Positions 39,398 through 48,133 of a stretch of DNA of 52,371 bases are shown one piece after another. A program made the position numbers and the translations under genes. The first letter of the stretch is position 1; each line of letters starts with the position of its first letter. Under the pieces are notes generated by a model. That model did not search any database and was not told the origin of the DNA. It worked only from the letters and a program-made list of their open reading frames with translations. The stretch spans positions 1-52,371 of the forward strand of contig JBPCOJ010000011.1 in NCBI GenBank assembly GCA_051000345.1. The letters run 5' to 3'. The stretch comes from JBHENC01 sp051000345. GTDB taxonomy: Bacteria > Acidobacteriota > Blastocatellia > Pyrinomonadales > Pyrinomonadaceae.

Positions 39398-40707
39398 CGT
39401 GCTGTTGCGGCAGTGGCGGGCGCAGTCCGGTGATAAAGCGCGTAGACTTCATTTTTTACTTCGGGCGGAAAGCACACGCGGTGCAATTGATAGCCGCGCT
39501 GCAGCCCGCGCGCGACTTCGCTGACTTCGCTGATCTCGCGTATCGCAGGGCGCGCGTAGCCGTCCTCGACGTAGATGCGCGCCTTCGGTTCGGCGGCTTC
39601 CGGCGTGTAATAGGAATAGTAAGGCACGTCGCCCGCATGATCTTCGATAAAGTAATAAGCGGGCGCGAAGCCTCTGCGTTCAACCGCCTCGCGCGCGGCT
39701 TGCAGGAACCCTGCGCGCTCTGCTTCGGGCATGTCCAGATCAATCGCTTTGAAGAGACGGCGATCAACGAAGCGATTGCTCAAATCGCGCAGCACGGAAT
39801 CGTCTGCGCGCTGCCACTGCTTGACGTGAAAGAGCACATCGGAATCGTCCATCTCCAGATGCTCCGCAAGCGTCAGCGGTTCGCGGTGCAGAACCTTCTG
39901 AAAGGCAGTGCCCGGCGCGCACCAAACATCCTTGCCCGCCGCCGCGAGTTCAACCGCGCGCCTCAAAATCGAGCGCAGCACGGCTTCGGCGCTTCGCAAG
40001 GTGCGGTGAAAGTAAACTTGGCGAAACATATAATAACGAGCCTGCAAATATTCTTCGACGGCGTAAAGACCGCGCGCCGCAACGTAAATGCGATCATTCG
40101 CTTCGTCAATCTGCAAGGCGTTGATAATCCATTCGAGATCGTATATGCCGTACTTTGCGCCGGTCATCAAGGAGTCGCGCAAAAGATAATCCATGCGGTC
40201 AACGTCCAACTGCGAGGATACGAGTTGCGCGAGCGCCGCCGGTTGAAACTTGCCTTCGATAATATCGGCGACGCGGCGCGGCAAAGTGGGCGCGTAAGCC
40301 TTCAGTATTTGCCCGATTTCCGTTTCATCGCTGAGCACCGCACGAACCGTCCACGCTTCGTGATGAAAGCCCAAGACCTTCTCCGTCACATGCGAAAATG
40401 AACCATGCCCGACATCGTGCAGCAGCGCGGCGGCGCGCGCGGCGGCGCGGTCTTCCTCGCTAATCGAACGGCTTTCGCCGAGCCTATCGAGCACGCGCGT
40501 CATCAAATGCAGCACGCCCAAGCTGTGGGCAAAACGCGAGTGCTCCGCGCCCTGATAAGTATAAAGCGCCAGCCCCAATTGCTTGATCCGCCGCAGCCGC
40601 TGAAACTCCGACGCGTCGATCAACCGCACCATCAACAAGCCTTCGTCCGTGTCCGTCCGAAGCCGTATAATATTATGCACAGGGTCTCGGTAAATGCGTT
40701 CCGACAC
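39394..40707 (-). CDS. HD-superfamily phosphohydrolase (SAMHD1/dGTPase-like)
   Basis: A 437-residue cytoplasmic enzyme beginning SERIYRDPVHNIIRL, characteristic of the COG1078-type HD hydrolases. The metal-binding set is visible as EHSRFAHSLGVLHL (His near 55-60) and AALLHDVGHGSFSHVTE (HD near 96). The distal Asp is in SSQLDVDRMDYLLRDSLMTG near 180. Relatives hydrolyse (d)NTPs or related nucleotides; the exact substrate is unknown. The start is a GTG at 40707 with GGAGAC nine bases upstream. It is the first gene of a leftward group whose second member, the CsgG/TonB-C protein, overlaps it by four bases, a curious pairing of a cytoplasmic hydrolase with an envelope protein. Confidence 0.88.
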   Translation of the reverse strand: MSERIYRDPVHNIIRLRTDTDEGLLMVRLIDASEFQRLRRIKQLGLALYTYQGAEHSRFAHSLGVLHLMTRVLDRLGESRSISEEDRAAARAAALLHDVGHGSFSHVTEKVLGFHHEAWTVRAVLSDETEIGQILKAYAPTLPRRVADIIEGKFQPAALAQLVSSQLDVDRMDYLLRDSLMTGAKYGIYDLEWIINALQIDEANDRIYVAARGLYAVEEYLQARYYMFRQVYFHRTLRSAEAVLRSILRRAVELAAAGKDVWCAPGTAFQKVLHREPLTLAEHLEMDDSDVLFHVKQWQRADDSVLRDLSNRFVDRRLFKAIDLDMPEAERAGFLQAAREAVERRGFAPAYYFIEDHAGDVPYYSYYTPEAAEPKARIYVEDGYARPAIREISEVSEVARGLQRGYQLHRVCFPPEVKNEVYALYHRTAPATAATAR

Positions 40708-41211
40708 AACCGTGTCTCCTTATAAGATTTTGTTACCGTTAATCCGTTGTGCGATGAATCGGACGAGGGCGACAGTCATTGAGCGCGAGATTAAGTCTAT
40801 CATAAAGCCGCTACCAATATTCTTTCTCCGGCGTTGCTGCTTGAGCATTCAAAATGCGTTTTGCGGTCATAAGGACGTTTCATAAAGTTTTGCGAAGATG
40901 CGGCAAAGTGCGGCATGTGCAAACTGGCTTGCGTAGGAAGCGCAATTATCCAAAATTCTTTATAAATCGGGCGGACATCCGAAATTTCGTATCCTCTTAA
41001 TGCCAGAAGACCTTTTTGCTTCGGGTGTAATATGGCTAAGTTTATTTATTAGACTACTTTGCAGTGACTGCTTGGTTTTATGGCACCGCTGGCCTTGTAG
41101 TTGCCTTAAATGTTGCGAAAGTTGTGTAGGTGCTTCGTTAAAACCCGAACGCGTCAAATTTCAGTTCCCATTCGTTCTAATGCTTTTGGAGTCATAGGAG
41201 GCTCTCTCATT
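40708..41211. other. Divergent intergenic region between the HD gene and the TonB-dependent receptor
   Basis: A 504-bp stretch without convincing coding frames. It is more AT-rich than its surroundings from about 40,800 to 41,190 and must hold the promoters of both flanking genes. TTTATAAATC near 40,960 is -10-like, but no good -35 box is at the right distance. CGAAATTTCG at 40,979-40,988 is a small palindrome. AGGAGG at 41,196-41,201 is the receptor's ribosome site. Confidence 0.45.
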
Positions 41212-44200
41212 ATGTCATTTTTGACCCAACGCGTAACTATCAAGTGTAGCGCACATGCGATCACTGTTTTTTTTGCGCTCGTCTTACTAGTAATTCCGAC
41301 ACACGCTCAGGTTACGACCGGAAACGTGCGCGGCATCGTCAAAGACCAGAGCGGCGGCGTCGTTCCAAATGCCACCGTTACCATTACTGATCCGAGAACC
41401 AGCACCGGCACTACTGTGCAGACCACCGGCGAAGGCGAGTATCAGTTCAACAACTTGCTCGTCGGTGATTACATCGTCACCGTAACGGCTCCAAACTTCT
41501 CGAGACTCACGCTGTCCGATGTCCGCGTCGAGTTGAATAAAACAACAGACGTTCCGACCGCTCTGTCGGTCGGCGAAGCCAGCGCCACGGTTGAGGTCTC
41601 GGCGGGCGGCGCGGAGCTTGTAGATACGACTACGACAAATCTTGCCAAGCAATTTAACGAACGGCAGGTCGTCGAGTTGGCGCAGACCGATTCCGGTCTC
41701 GGCGTTTATAATCTTGCGCTGACTGCTCCGAATGTATCATCGAGCGGCGGCGTCGGCGTCGGTTCCGGCGGTTCCGTCGGCGGCCAGCGTCCGCGCAACA
41801 ATAACTTCGTCGTTGACGGCATTGACAACAACGACAAAGGTGTTACCGGCCCACAAGTTTATATTTCGCCGGATACGATTTCAGAGTTTTCGCTGCTCCA
41901 GAATCAATACTCCGCCGAGTTTGCACGCTCTACCGGCGGCCAGTTCATTGTTACTACGAAGAGCGGCACGAACGATTTTCATGGCGAAGCCTATGACTAC
42001 TTCCGCAACCGTAAGCTGAATGCGCTCGATACGCTTCAAAAGAATGCCGGTGTGGTGCGTAGCACAAGTGCCGGAGACAGTTCGCTGCCGCGCTTTGACC
42101 GCAACCGCTACGGCTTCAATATTGGTGGCCCCATCTATCTTCCGCGCTTTGGCGAAGGCGGCAAGTCTTACAAGAGCGGTAAAGACAAGCTCTTCTTTTT
42201 TTCGAGCTATGAAACAATCGGGGTAGGTCAGGCGGGCGGTGCTGGTGCTATCACGGCGCCGACTGCTGCCGGATTGGGTATCATTAATTCATTCCCCGGA
42301 TTCTCTGCCACAAACCTGAGTATTTTTAATCGGTTTTCGCCGCGTGCGGCAGCAAACGACGCCGGGTCTATCCAGCTATGTACTTCGCCTCGGGATCTGA
42401 ACACCGGCCGATGCCCGAACAATAGCTTTGTTAGTGTTCCGATCGGCAATGTTTCTATTCCGTCGCCGAGTTTCTCTAACAATCGCAACTTCGTTGCCAA
42501 CATCGATTTCACACAAAGCAGCAAGACGCAGCAGCGCGCACGTTTTATCTATAACCGCTTTCGCGCCATCGACGCTAACGCCTCGCTGCCTCAGTTCTTC
42601 GCCCCGGCACCTGTCGACTCAAGGCTGTTTTCTTATACACTGACGCACAGCTTTTCGTCGCAGTTGACGAACGAAACACGTCTGGCTTATCGCCGCAACG
42701 TCCAGGTCACGCCGGTAGGGAACTTTACGTTCCCAGGTCTTGATCAATTCCCGAACATCGGTTTGGGTGAATTGGGCTTTGATATCGGGCCTGACGGGAA
42801 TGCGCCGCAGAGTGCCGTTGAAAATAACTATCAAGTTGTCAATAACTTGAGTTATCTGGCCGGTGCCAACTCGATGAAGTTCGGCGGCGATTTTCGCAAA
42901 CTGATTTCCCCGCAGGTATTCGTACAGCGCCAGCGCGGTGATTTCCAGTTCAATAATCTGGATACTTTCTTGCGCGACATCAGCCCCGAATTTGCCGAGC
43001 GCAACGTCGGCGGCGGCACTTACTTCGGCGACCAGCGATTGCTGTTCCTCTTCGCCCAGGATGATTACAGAGTCCGCCCGAATCTAACGCTTAATTTGGG
43101 TTTGAACTACGCGTATCAGCAAGTGCCCTTTAGCGCCAGGCGGCAAGACGTGAATGCGCTTTCGTCGGTTCCCGGCTTGATCGATTTTCGCAGTCCGCGA
43201 GCGCAGAAGAAGAATTTCGGGCCGAGAGTCGGTTTCGCCTACTCGCCGAACTTTACTTCCGGCCTCTTGGGACGTGCCTTCGGAAGTAACGGCAAGACTT
43301 CGATCCGCGCCGGATTCTCACTAGCGTATGATGTGATCTTCGATAATATCTACATCCTGTCATCGCCGCCGCAGGCTCAACAAACAATTGACGTTGAGCC
43401 GGGACAACTTAACTTCTTGGCGCGCGGCGGTATTCCGAACATCGGAGGTAACGGCGCTCCTTTGACTGCGGCTCAGGCGCGCGCAGCAACCGGTTCTTTC
43501 ATTCCCGACCAACAAGTGCCATACGCGATCACGTATACGGGCAGCATTCAACGGCAGTTCCAGAAGGATTATTCCGTTGAAGTTCGCTATCTGCATACGC
43601 GGGGCATTCACTTGCTGACGCAAAACCGCATCAACCGCCAGACGAAGACATTCAATGGCCCGGGTGGATTTTTGCCGACATTTTTGAGCGCGCCATCACA
43701 AGCCCAGCTCGATGCGATGACGACGACTCTCGCGCAAATCAATGCACGGTCGAGCTTTGTGCCGAGATTTGCCAACGCCGGATTCGGATCAGGTAATTTG
43801 GTTTCCTTTGAATCAAATGGTAATTCATCGTATGACGCCGGTTCTGTTCTGCTGACGCGCCGCTTCACACGCGGATTCCAGGGGTCGGCAGCTTATACAT
43901 ATAGTCACTTGATTGACGATACGACCGCCGAGGTGTTCAGCACCGTGCTTTCACCACGCCGCGTTCAGGACTTCCAGAATCTACGCACCGAGCGTGCCGA
44001 TTCTGCTCTTGACCGTCGTCATCGCTTCGTCGTTTCCACGCTCTACGAGTTGCCGTTCTTCAATAAGAGTTCAAATAGTCTCTTGCGCGCAACGCTCGGG
44101 GGACTTGAGTTGACCGGAACTTACACGGCTGAATCCGGTGAAAAAGCGACGGTTCGGAGCGGTATTGACACCAATCGTAATGGAGATAGTGCCGGCGACC

Positions 44201-44640
44201 GCACGATCATCAATACGAGCGGTGTAATTGGTACGGGCAGCACTGTTACAGCTTTGAGGAACGCTGCGGGCGATACTGTCGCTTACCTGGCTAATAATCC
44301 GAACGCACAGTACATTCAAGCGGGTGCGGGCGCGCTTGCCAATGCAGGCCGCAACAACCTGCAACTGCCGGGCATCAATAACCTCGACTTCTCGATTCTC
44401 AAGAACATCCGGTTTGGGGAAGTCAAGCGCATACAGTTGCGTGGCGACTTCTTCAATTTCCCGAACCATCCGCAGTACACTCCCGGTTCGGTTAACGGTG
44501 GAGAAGCAACCAGCACCACCTCTACGGCTATTCAGGGTCTGAACACCGTCGGGTTAAGCCCAACGACCTTCAACCGTCCGAATCAAGTCTTCAGCAGCCA
44601 TCCGCGCACCGCCCAGATAGTCGTGAAGTTCATCTTCTGA
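41212..44640 (+). CDS. Oar-like TonB-dependent outer-membrane receptor
   Basis: A 1142-residue outer-membrane protein. A signal peptide ends at THAQ. A carboxypeptidase-regulatory-like domain follows (about 34-115; GNVRGIVKDQSGGVVPNATV, GEYQFNNLLVGDYIVTVTAP). The plug (NNFVVDGIDNNDKGVTGPQV, QNQYSAEFARSTGGQFIVTT) leads to a large beta-barrel that ends RTAQIVVKFIF with terminal Phe, as BAM substrates do. This is the acidobacterial/myxobacterial Oar-type architecture. These transporters probably take up large glycans or peptides, or export adhesins, with TonB/ExbBD energy; the substrate is unknown. ATG 41212 is preceded by AGGAGG at 41196-41201, so upstream in-frame starts are rejected. It is monocistronic, with a strong terminator 47 bp after the stop. 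Confidence 0.93.
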   Translation: MSFLTQRVTIKCSAHAITVFFALVLLVIPTHAQVTTGNVRGIVKDQSGGVVPNATVTITDPRTSTGTTVQTTGEGEYQFNNLLVGDYIVTVTAPNFSRLTLSDVRVELNKTTDVPTALSVGEASATVEVSAGGAELVDTTTTNLAKQFNERQVVELAQTDSGLGVYNLALTAPNVSSSGGVGVGSGGSVGGQRPRNNNFVVDGIDNNDKGVTGPQVYISPDTISEFSLLQNQYSAEFARSTGGQFIVTTKSGTNDFHGEAYDYFRNRKLNALDTLQKNAGVVRSTSAGDSSLPRFDRNRYGFNIGGPIYLPRFGEGGKSYKSGKDKLFFFSSYETIGVGQAGGAGAITAPTAAGLGIINSFPGFSATNLSIFNRFSPRAAANDAGSIQLCTSPRDLNTGRCPNNSFVSVPIGNVSIPSPSFSNNRNFVANIDFTQSSKTQQRARFIYNRFRAIDANASLPQFFAPAPVDSRLFSYTLTHSFSSQLTNETRLAYRRNVQVTPVGNFTFPGLDQFPNIGLGELGFDIGPDGNAPQSAVENNYQVVNNLSYLAGANSMKFGGDFRKLISPQVFVQRQRGDFQFNNLDTFLRDISPEFAERNVGGGTYFGDQRLLFLFAQDDYRVRPNLTLNLGLNYAYQQVPFSARRQDVNALSSVPGLIDFRSPRAQKKNFGPRVGFAYSPNFTSGLLGRAFGSNGKTSIRAGFSLAYDVIFDNIYILSSPPQAQQTIDVEPGQLNFLARGGIPNIGGNGAPLTAAQARAATGSFIPDQQVPYAITYTGSIQRQFQKDYSVEVRYLHTRGIHLLTQNRINRQTKTFNGPGGFLPTFLSAPSQAQLDAMTTTLAQINARSSFVPRFANAGFGSGNLVSFESNGNSSYDAGSVLLTRRFTRGFQGSAAYTYSHLIDDTTAEVFSTVLSPRRVQDFQNLRTERADSALDRRHRFVVSTLYELPFFNKSSNSLLRATLGGLELTGTYTAESGEKATVRSGIDTNRNGDSAGDRTIINTSGVIGTGSTVTALRNAAGDTVAYLANNPNAQYIQAGAGALANAGRNNLQLPGINNLDFSILKNIRFGEVKRIQLRGDFFNFPNHPQYTPGSVNGGEATSTTSTAIQGLNTVGLSPTTFNRPNQVFSSHPRTAQIVVKFIF

Positions 44641-44686
44641 TTCGTGATGACGGCGGCTCTCATGTCGCAATGCTCACGATCATTTC

Positions 44687-44722
44687 AAGGAGTGGCGGTT
44701 TACCGCCACTCCTTTTTGTTTT
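44687..44722 (+). terminator. Rho-independent terminator of the TonB-dependent receptor gene
   Basis: AAGGAGTGGCGG (44687-44698) and CCGCCACTCCTT (44703-44714) form a perfect 12-bp stem with the loop TTTA, followed by TTTGTTTT. It is the clearest intrinsic terminator in the window. Confidence 0.92.
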
Positions 44723-44847
44723 GCCGGACAATTGAATCCGGCTCATTAAAAGTATCAGCGTTGTTTTGGGACAGGCTTAAATTAAAGTGTGTCTAAGGCG
44801 CGTTGCGGTGAGCGATGAATTGAATGAGTGGAACTGCGAAAACTTGA

Positions 44848-45495
44848 TCAAAGAAAGTCTAGCAAGTGACCCATCTTTTCTTTCTTCGTGTTCAGATAGC
44901 GCCGCGATGCTTCTTGTGATTCGACTTCGATGGAGACGCGTTCGACGACGTGCAGTCCGGCTTCTTCGAGGGCGCGAATCTTGAGTGGATTGTTCGAGAG
45001 CAAGCGCACTTGGCAGAGTCCTAAGTCGAAAAGGATTTCGGCGCACTGCTTATACTCGCGCAGATCGACGGCGAGGCCGAGTCGTTCGTTGGCTTCAACG
45101 GTGTCGGCTCCTTCGTCCTGCAACGCATAGGCGCGAATCTTGTTGATGATGCCGATGCCGCGCCCTTCCTGCTGTTGATAAACGATAGCGCCGCGTCCTT
45201 CCGCTTCGATCATCTCCATCGCGCGGTGTAATTGACGCCCGCAATCGCATTTCGTCGAGCCGAACACGTCGCCCGTCAAGCACTGCGAATGAATGCGCAC
45301 GAGGGTCGGAATCTCCGGGCGCAATTCGCCTTTGAAAAGCACGACGAATTCTTCATCGCTCGTCCGCGAGCGGTATCCGGCAAGCTTGAACTCGCCCGCT
45401 TCGGTCGGTAAATTCGCCAGCGCCACGCGCTCGATTGAAAGTTCGCGCGATGATTGCGCGCAGGCGGCGCCCGCCGCTTCTGTTTCGTTTTCCAA
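44848..45495 (-). CDS. ribA: GTP cyclohydrolase II
   Basis: RibA converts GTP to 2,5-diamino-6-ribosylamino-4-pyrimidinone 5'-phosphate, the first step of riboflavin synthesis. Motifs are complete: ERVALANLPTEAGEFKLAGY, RIHSQCLTGDVFGSTKCDCG (zinc cysteines), IVYQQQEGRGIGIINKIRAY, LLSNNPLKIRALEEAGL and NTKKEKMGHLLDF. It is a stand-alone enzyme without the RibB domain. The frame stays open upstream to a GTG at 45657, but a promoter (-10 at 45640-45635) lies between. I therefore place the start at TTG 45495, preceded by GGGAG at good spacing, giving 215 residues. The exact start remains uncertain. No FMN riboswitch is visible and no other rib genes adjoin. Confidence 0.9.
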   Translation of the reverse strand: MENETEAAGAACAQSSRELSIERVALANLPTEAGEFKLAGYRSRTSDEEFVVLFKGELRPEIPTLVRIHSQCLTGDVFGSTKCDCGRQLHRAMEMIEAEGRGAIVYQQQEGRGIGIINKIRAYALQDEGADTVEANERLGLAVDLREYKQCAEILFDLGLCQVRLLSNNPLKIRALEEAGLHVVERVSIEVESQEASRRYLNTKKEKMGHLLDFL

Positions 45496-45634
45496 TTCAC
45501 TTGCTCCCAAGCATTTGCAGATTTCGATAGGCTCTTTGTTTTCCTTCGCGCCGAAACGAATCGGCAGAAGACGCTTCAACGTTTCGCCGATTCCCGACGG
45601 CCTGCCGAACAAATGGACAATCAAGACTACCTTA

Positions 45635-45664
45635 ATTATAAAAGTAACGCGACGCACGCGACAA
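45635..45664 (-). promoter_or_regulatory. Probable ribA promoter
   Basis: On the minus strand TTGTCG (45664-45659), 18 bp, TATAAT (45640-45635), a perfect -10 box. Transcription would start near 45628, downstream of the GTG at 45657, which argues for a later ribA start codon. Confidence 0.55.
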
Positions 45665-45873
45665 CCCGTCTGCCCGCCGCACGCTCCGCGCGGCGTCCGA
45701 CGCGAGTGACTCCCCTGTGAATCTTCCGGCTAATCATAAGCGTTGCCGATGCGTGTCCGCACGCGCTAAGATAAGCGTCAGGCGCGAGCCGTAAACGGAT
45801 TGCAAATTAAGCACGCGCTCACTAAAACTTTAGCCAGCTTGCGCGCGATTTCTACTTTACCGCTGAACAAAAC

Positions 45874-46863
45874 ATGCCGGACGAATTTCCCGATAGAGAA
45901 ATTTCCGAAACGCCGCAACGCAGCAGCAACGGCGACGCGGGTGAGCGCCGCCCCGCGCTCGTTTTTCTGCGCGGCGAACTGCTCGCCGTCCCGATTCCTC
46001 TCGAACGCGACGAAGTGATTCTAGGCCGCGCGCTCGAAGCAGATGTGCGCGTCAACGACGCCCGCGCCTCGCGCCTGCACGCGCGCATCACCACAGAGCA
46101 CAATCCTTTGACAAGCGAAACGGAGTGCCGCGTCGCAGACTTAGGCTCGACCAACGGCACATATCTCAACGGGCGTCTCGTCACGGAGGCGCTGCTTCTG
46201 CGCGACGGCGACAAACTAATTATCGGCGAGCACATCATGCGCTTCGAGATGCTCGACGAAATTGACAGAGAGTTTCACAGGCAGATTCATCGCCTGCTGG
46301 TGCATGATGAACTGACGGGACTTTTGACAAGCAAATCCTTTTTCTCGGAACTGCGCCGTGAAGCCGCCCGCGCCGAATTTGAAACGCGCCCGTTCTGCGT
46401 GCTGATGATGGACTTGGATCATTTCAAACTCGTCAACGACACCTATGGTCACATGGTCGGCAGCCTGACGCTCGAACATGTCGGCGGGTGTATCACGCAC
46501 GCACTGCGCGCGGGCGATGTCGCGGCGCGTTTCGGCGGCGAAGAGTTTGCCGCGTTCCTGCTCGACGCAGATTGCGCGCAGGGGATTATTGCTGCCGAAC
46601 GCGTGCGCGCCGCCGTTGAGCAATACCTCTTTCCCGCCGCAACGCGCCCGGACGTGAACGGCGAAGCGCCGACGCACCACATTACGATCAGCATCGGCGT
46701 CGCCGAATTTCCACGCGACGCGCGCGACCCGATTGAACTCGTCGAGTTGGCCGACTCCGCCCTGTACAGCGCCAAACGCAACGGGCGCAACCGCGTCTGC
46801 GCTTACCAATCGGCTGCACCCGAAACAACCGTCGAGGAGCCGGGTTCGTCTTGGCAAATCTAA
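45874..46863 (+). CDS. FHA-domain diguanylate cyclase (GGDEF)
   Basis: A 329-residue cytoplasmic protein. An FHA phosphothreonine-binding domain lies at about 45-125 (VILGRALEADVRVNDARASR, LGSTNGTYLNGR, LRDGDKLIIG). A short linker helix leads to a GGDEF domain at about 148-315 (HDELTGLLTSKSFFSELRRE, MMDLDHFKLVNDTYGHMVGS, ARFGGEEFAAFL, ITISIGVAEFP). The active-site motif is GGEEF, a competent variant, and RAGD five residues before it is a product-inhibition I-site. It should make cyclic di-GMP under control of a Thr-phosphorylated partner, linking a Ser/Thr kinase to second-messenger output. It precedes the pilus-like block, where c-di-GMP control would make sense (inference). The ATG has only a weak ribosome site. 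Confidence 0.92.
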   Translation: MPDEFPDREISETPQRSSNGDAGERRPALVFLRGELLAVPIPLERDEVILGRALEADVRVNDARASRLHARITTEHNPLTSETECRVADLGSTNGTYLNGRLVTEALLLRDGDKLIIGEHIMRFEMLDEIDREFHRQIHRLLVHDELTGLLTSKSFFSELRREAARAEFETRPFCVLMMDLDHFKLVNDTYGHMVGSLTLEHVGGCITHALRAGDVAARFGGEEFAAFLLDADCAQGIIAAERVRAAVEQYLFPAATRPDVNGEAPTHHITISIGVAEFPRDARDPIELVELADSALYSAKRNGRNRVCAYQSAAPETTVEEPGSSWQI

Positions 46864-46959
46864 GAAACAACTTTCTCCCACGCCGCTATTAAATTCTATT
46901 ACCATGAAAAGCCGCGCTCGCTTATTGCGGCTGCAATGGCAAAAACAAATCTTCGCGGA

Positions 46960-47283
46960 ATGGAAAACACTGTGAACAGGAAAACAGGATTGCCGATGCC
47001 CGCGCTTCTTTTTTGCGCCGGATTGATTTTTGTTTTTGCCGCCGCCACAAAAATCGTTTGCGCGCAGGAAAGGCTACAGCCGCCGCAAACCGTAACGCAA
47101 ACGCCCGTTGCCGCCGCCGCACCGCCGAACGCCGCCGCGCCAACTTTGCGAATTCATCAAACGCTTTCCACGAACAGCCTTTCACCTTCTTCAACTTTCC
47201 TGCTTCTTCAATTACGACGGACGGCGACTCACGAATCCGCGCCCACAGCTTTTTTGCAACCCGCAGACATCCGATGCGTTTAA
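46960..47283 (+). CDS. Doubtful small ORF with signal-peptide-like start
   Basis: The frame gives 107 residues: a basic start (MENTVNRKTG), a convincing hydrophobic core and VCAQ-type cleavage near 35, then a Pro/Ala-rich stretch. After that the text (LSTNSLSPSSTFLLLQL onward) loses coding character. Other frames take over with similar weakness, so either a frameshift has broken the gene or only the first half is real. The 590-bp stretch 46864-47455 would otherwise be gene-free. It occupies the place where pilM usually stands before pilN, but I see no PilM motifs in any frame. Confidence 0.35.
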   Translation: MENTVNRKTGLPMPALLFCAGLIFVFAAATKIVCAQERLQPPQTVTQTPVAAAAPPNAAAPTLRIHQTLSTNSLSPSSTFLLLQLRRTATHESAPTAFLQPADIRCV

Positions 47284-47455
47284 GAAATCAACCGGCCTGT
47301 TGCCTGTCATGGGCCGCCGTGCTTCAATCCATTCGGTTGCGCCTCTGCGGATAGTCGCGTTATGCTCGTTAAAGACAAACGGTTATGTTTTCGAGCATCG
47401 CAAGATAGCCGGAAAATTTCGTGCTGATATTCAATGTGCTGATATACAAAACTAC

Positions 47456-48133
47456 GTGAGCGCCAGACTAAATCTCGCCAGCATTCCTTTTCGCAATCGC
47501 ACGCTGCCTTGGACAATCGCGGTGGCGATTACGTGCGTTTCCTTGCTCGCGCTCTTTTTAATTCTGCGCGAAAGCAATGCACAGAACGCGCAGGCGGACA
47601 TCGTTGAGCGCGATTATAAAAATCTGACATTGCAGGCCGACGCTTTACAGTTGCAAGCCAAGGAAGTCAAAGGCGCTCTCTCGCCGGATCAACTGCGCGC
47701 GTTGCAGGACGCGCACGCGCTCGTTGACCGCAAGCATTTCTCTTGGTCGAAACTCTTCGCAGACCTCGAAGCGGTGCTGCCCGCCAGCGTCCGCGTCACG
47801 CGCATCAACGTGCGCGATGTCGTCACGCTTCGCGGCGAGCAAACTTATGCGGAACTAGACCTTGCGGTAATCGGCAAAAATACGGACGACGTGACGGAGA
47901 TGATTTCCGGGATGGATCGCTCCGGCGTTTTTCAAGCCGAGCCGCTCTCGCAAAATCCCGTTAAGGAACGAAATCAAAGCGGCACGGAGTGGACGCTGAA
48001 AATTTATTACAGGCCGCGCGGATCAGGCGCGCCGACTGCCGATGCTGACGCCGCCGCTGACAACAGCGCGCCGCCCGCGCCCGATGCAACAATCTACGCG
48101 CTCACAAAAGCGGGAGACCGAATAAAGCAATGA
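47456..48133 (+). CDS. PilN-like type IV pilus/T2SS inner-membrane assembly protein
   Basis: A 225-residue protein with the PilN layout. A short cytoplasmic tail, SARLNLASIPFRNRTLPWTI (PilN proteins begin with an NLLP/NLASEPF-like motif that docks PilM), is followed by one membrane helix (about 22-40). A coiled coil (IVERDYKNLTLQADALQLQA) and a periplasmic ferredoxin-like domain follow (VDRKHFSWSKLFADLEAVLP, ASVRVTRINVRDV, LDLAVIGKNTDDVTEMI). A long frame extends upstream, but conservation begins at the GTG 47456, which I take as the start. It overlaps the next gene by four bases. PilM, the partner ATPase-fold protein, is not found. Confidence 0.8.
   Translation: MSARLNLASIPFRNRTLPWTIAVAITCVSLLALFLILRESNAQNAQADIVERDYKNLTLQADALQLQAKEVKGALSPDQLRALQDAHALVDRKHFSWSKLFADLEAVLPASVRVTRINVRDVVTLRGEQTYAELDLAVIGKNTDDVTEMISGMDRSGVFQAEPLSQNPVKERNQSGTEWTLKIYYRPRGSGAPTADADAAADNSAPPAPDATIYALTKAGDRIKQ

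Noticed and set aside
45496..45720. FMN riboswitch before ribA
   Set aside because: The expected conserved RFN blocks are missing, and the distance from the promoter to the start is too short for a full FMN element.
46864..47455. pilM pseudogene
   Set aside because: No actin-like PilM motif was found in any of the three frames, so only an unspecified decayed or small gene is reported.
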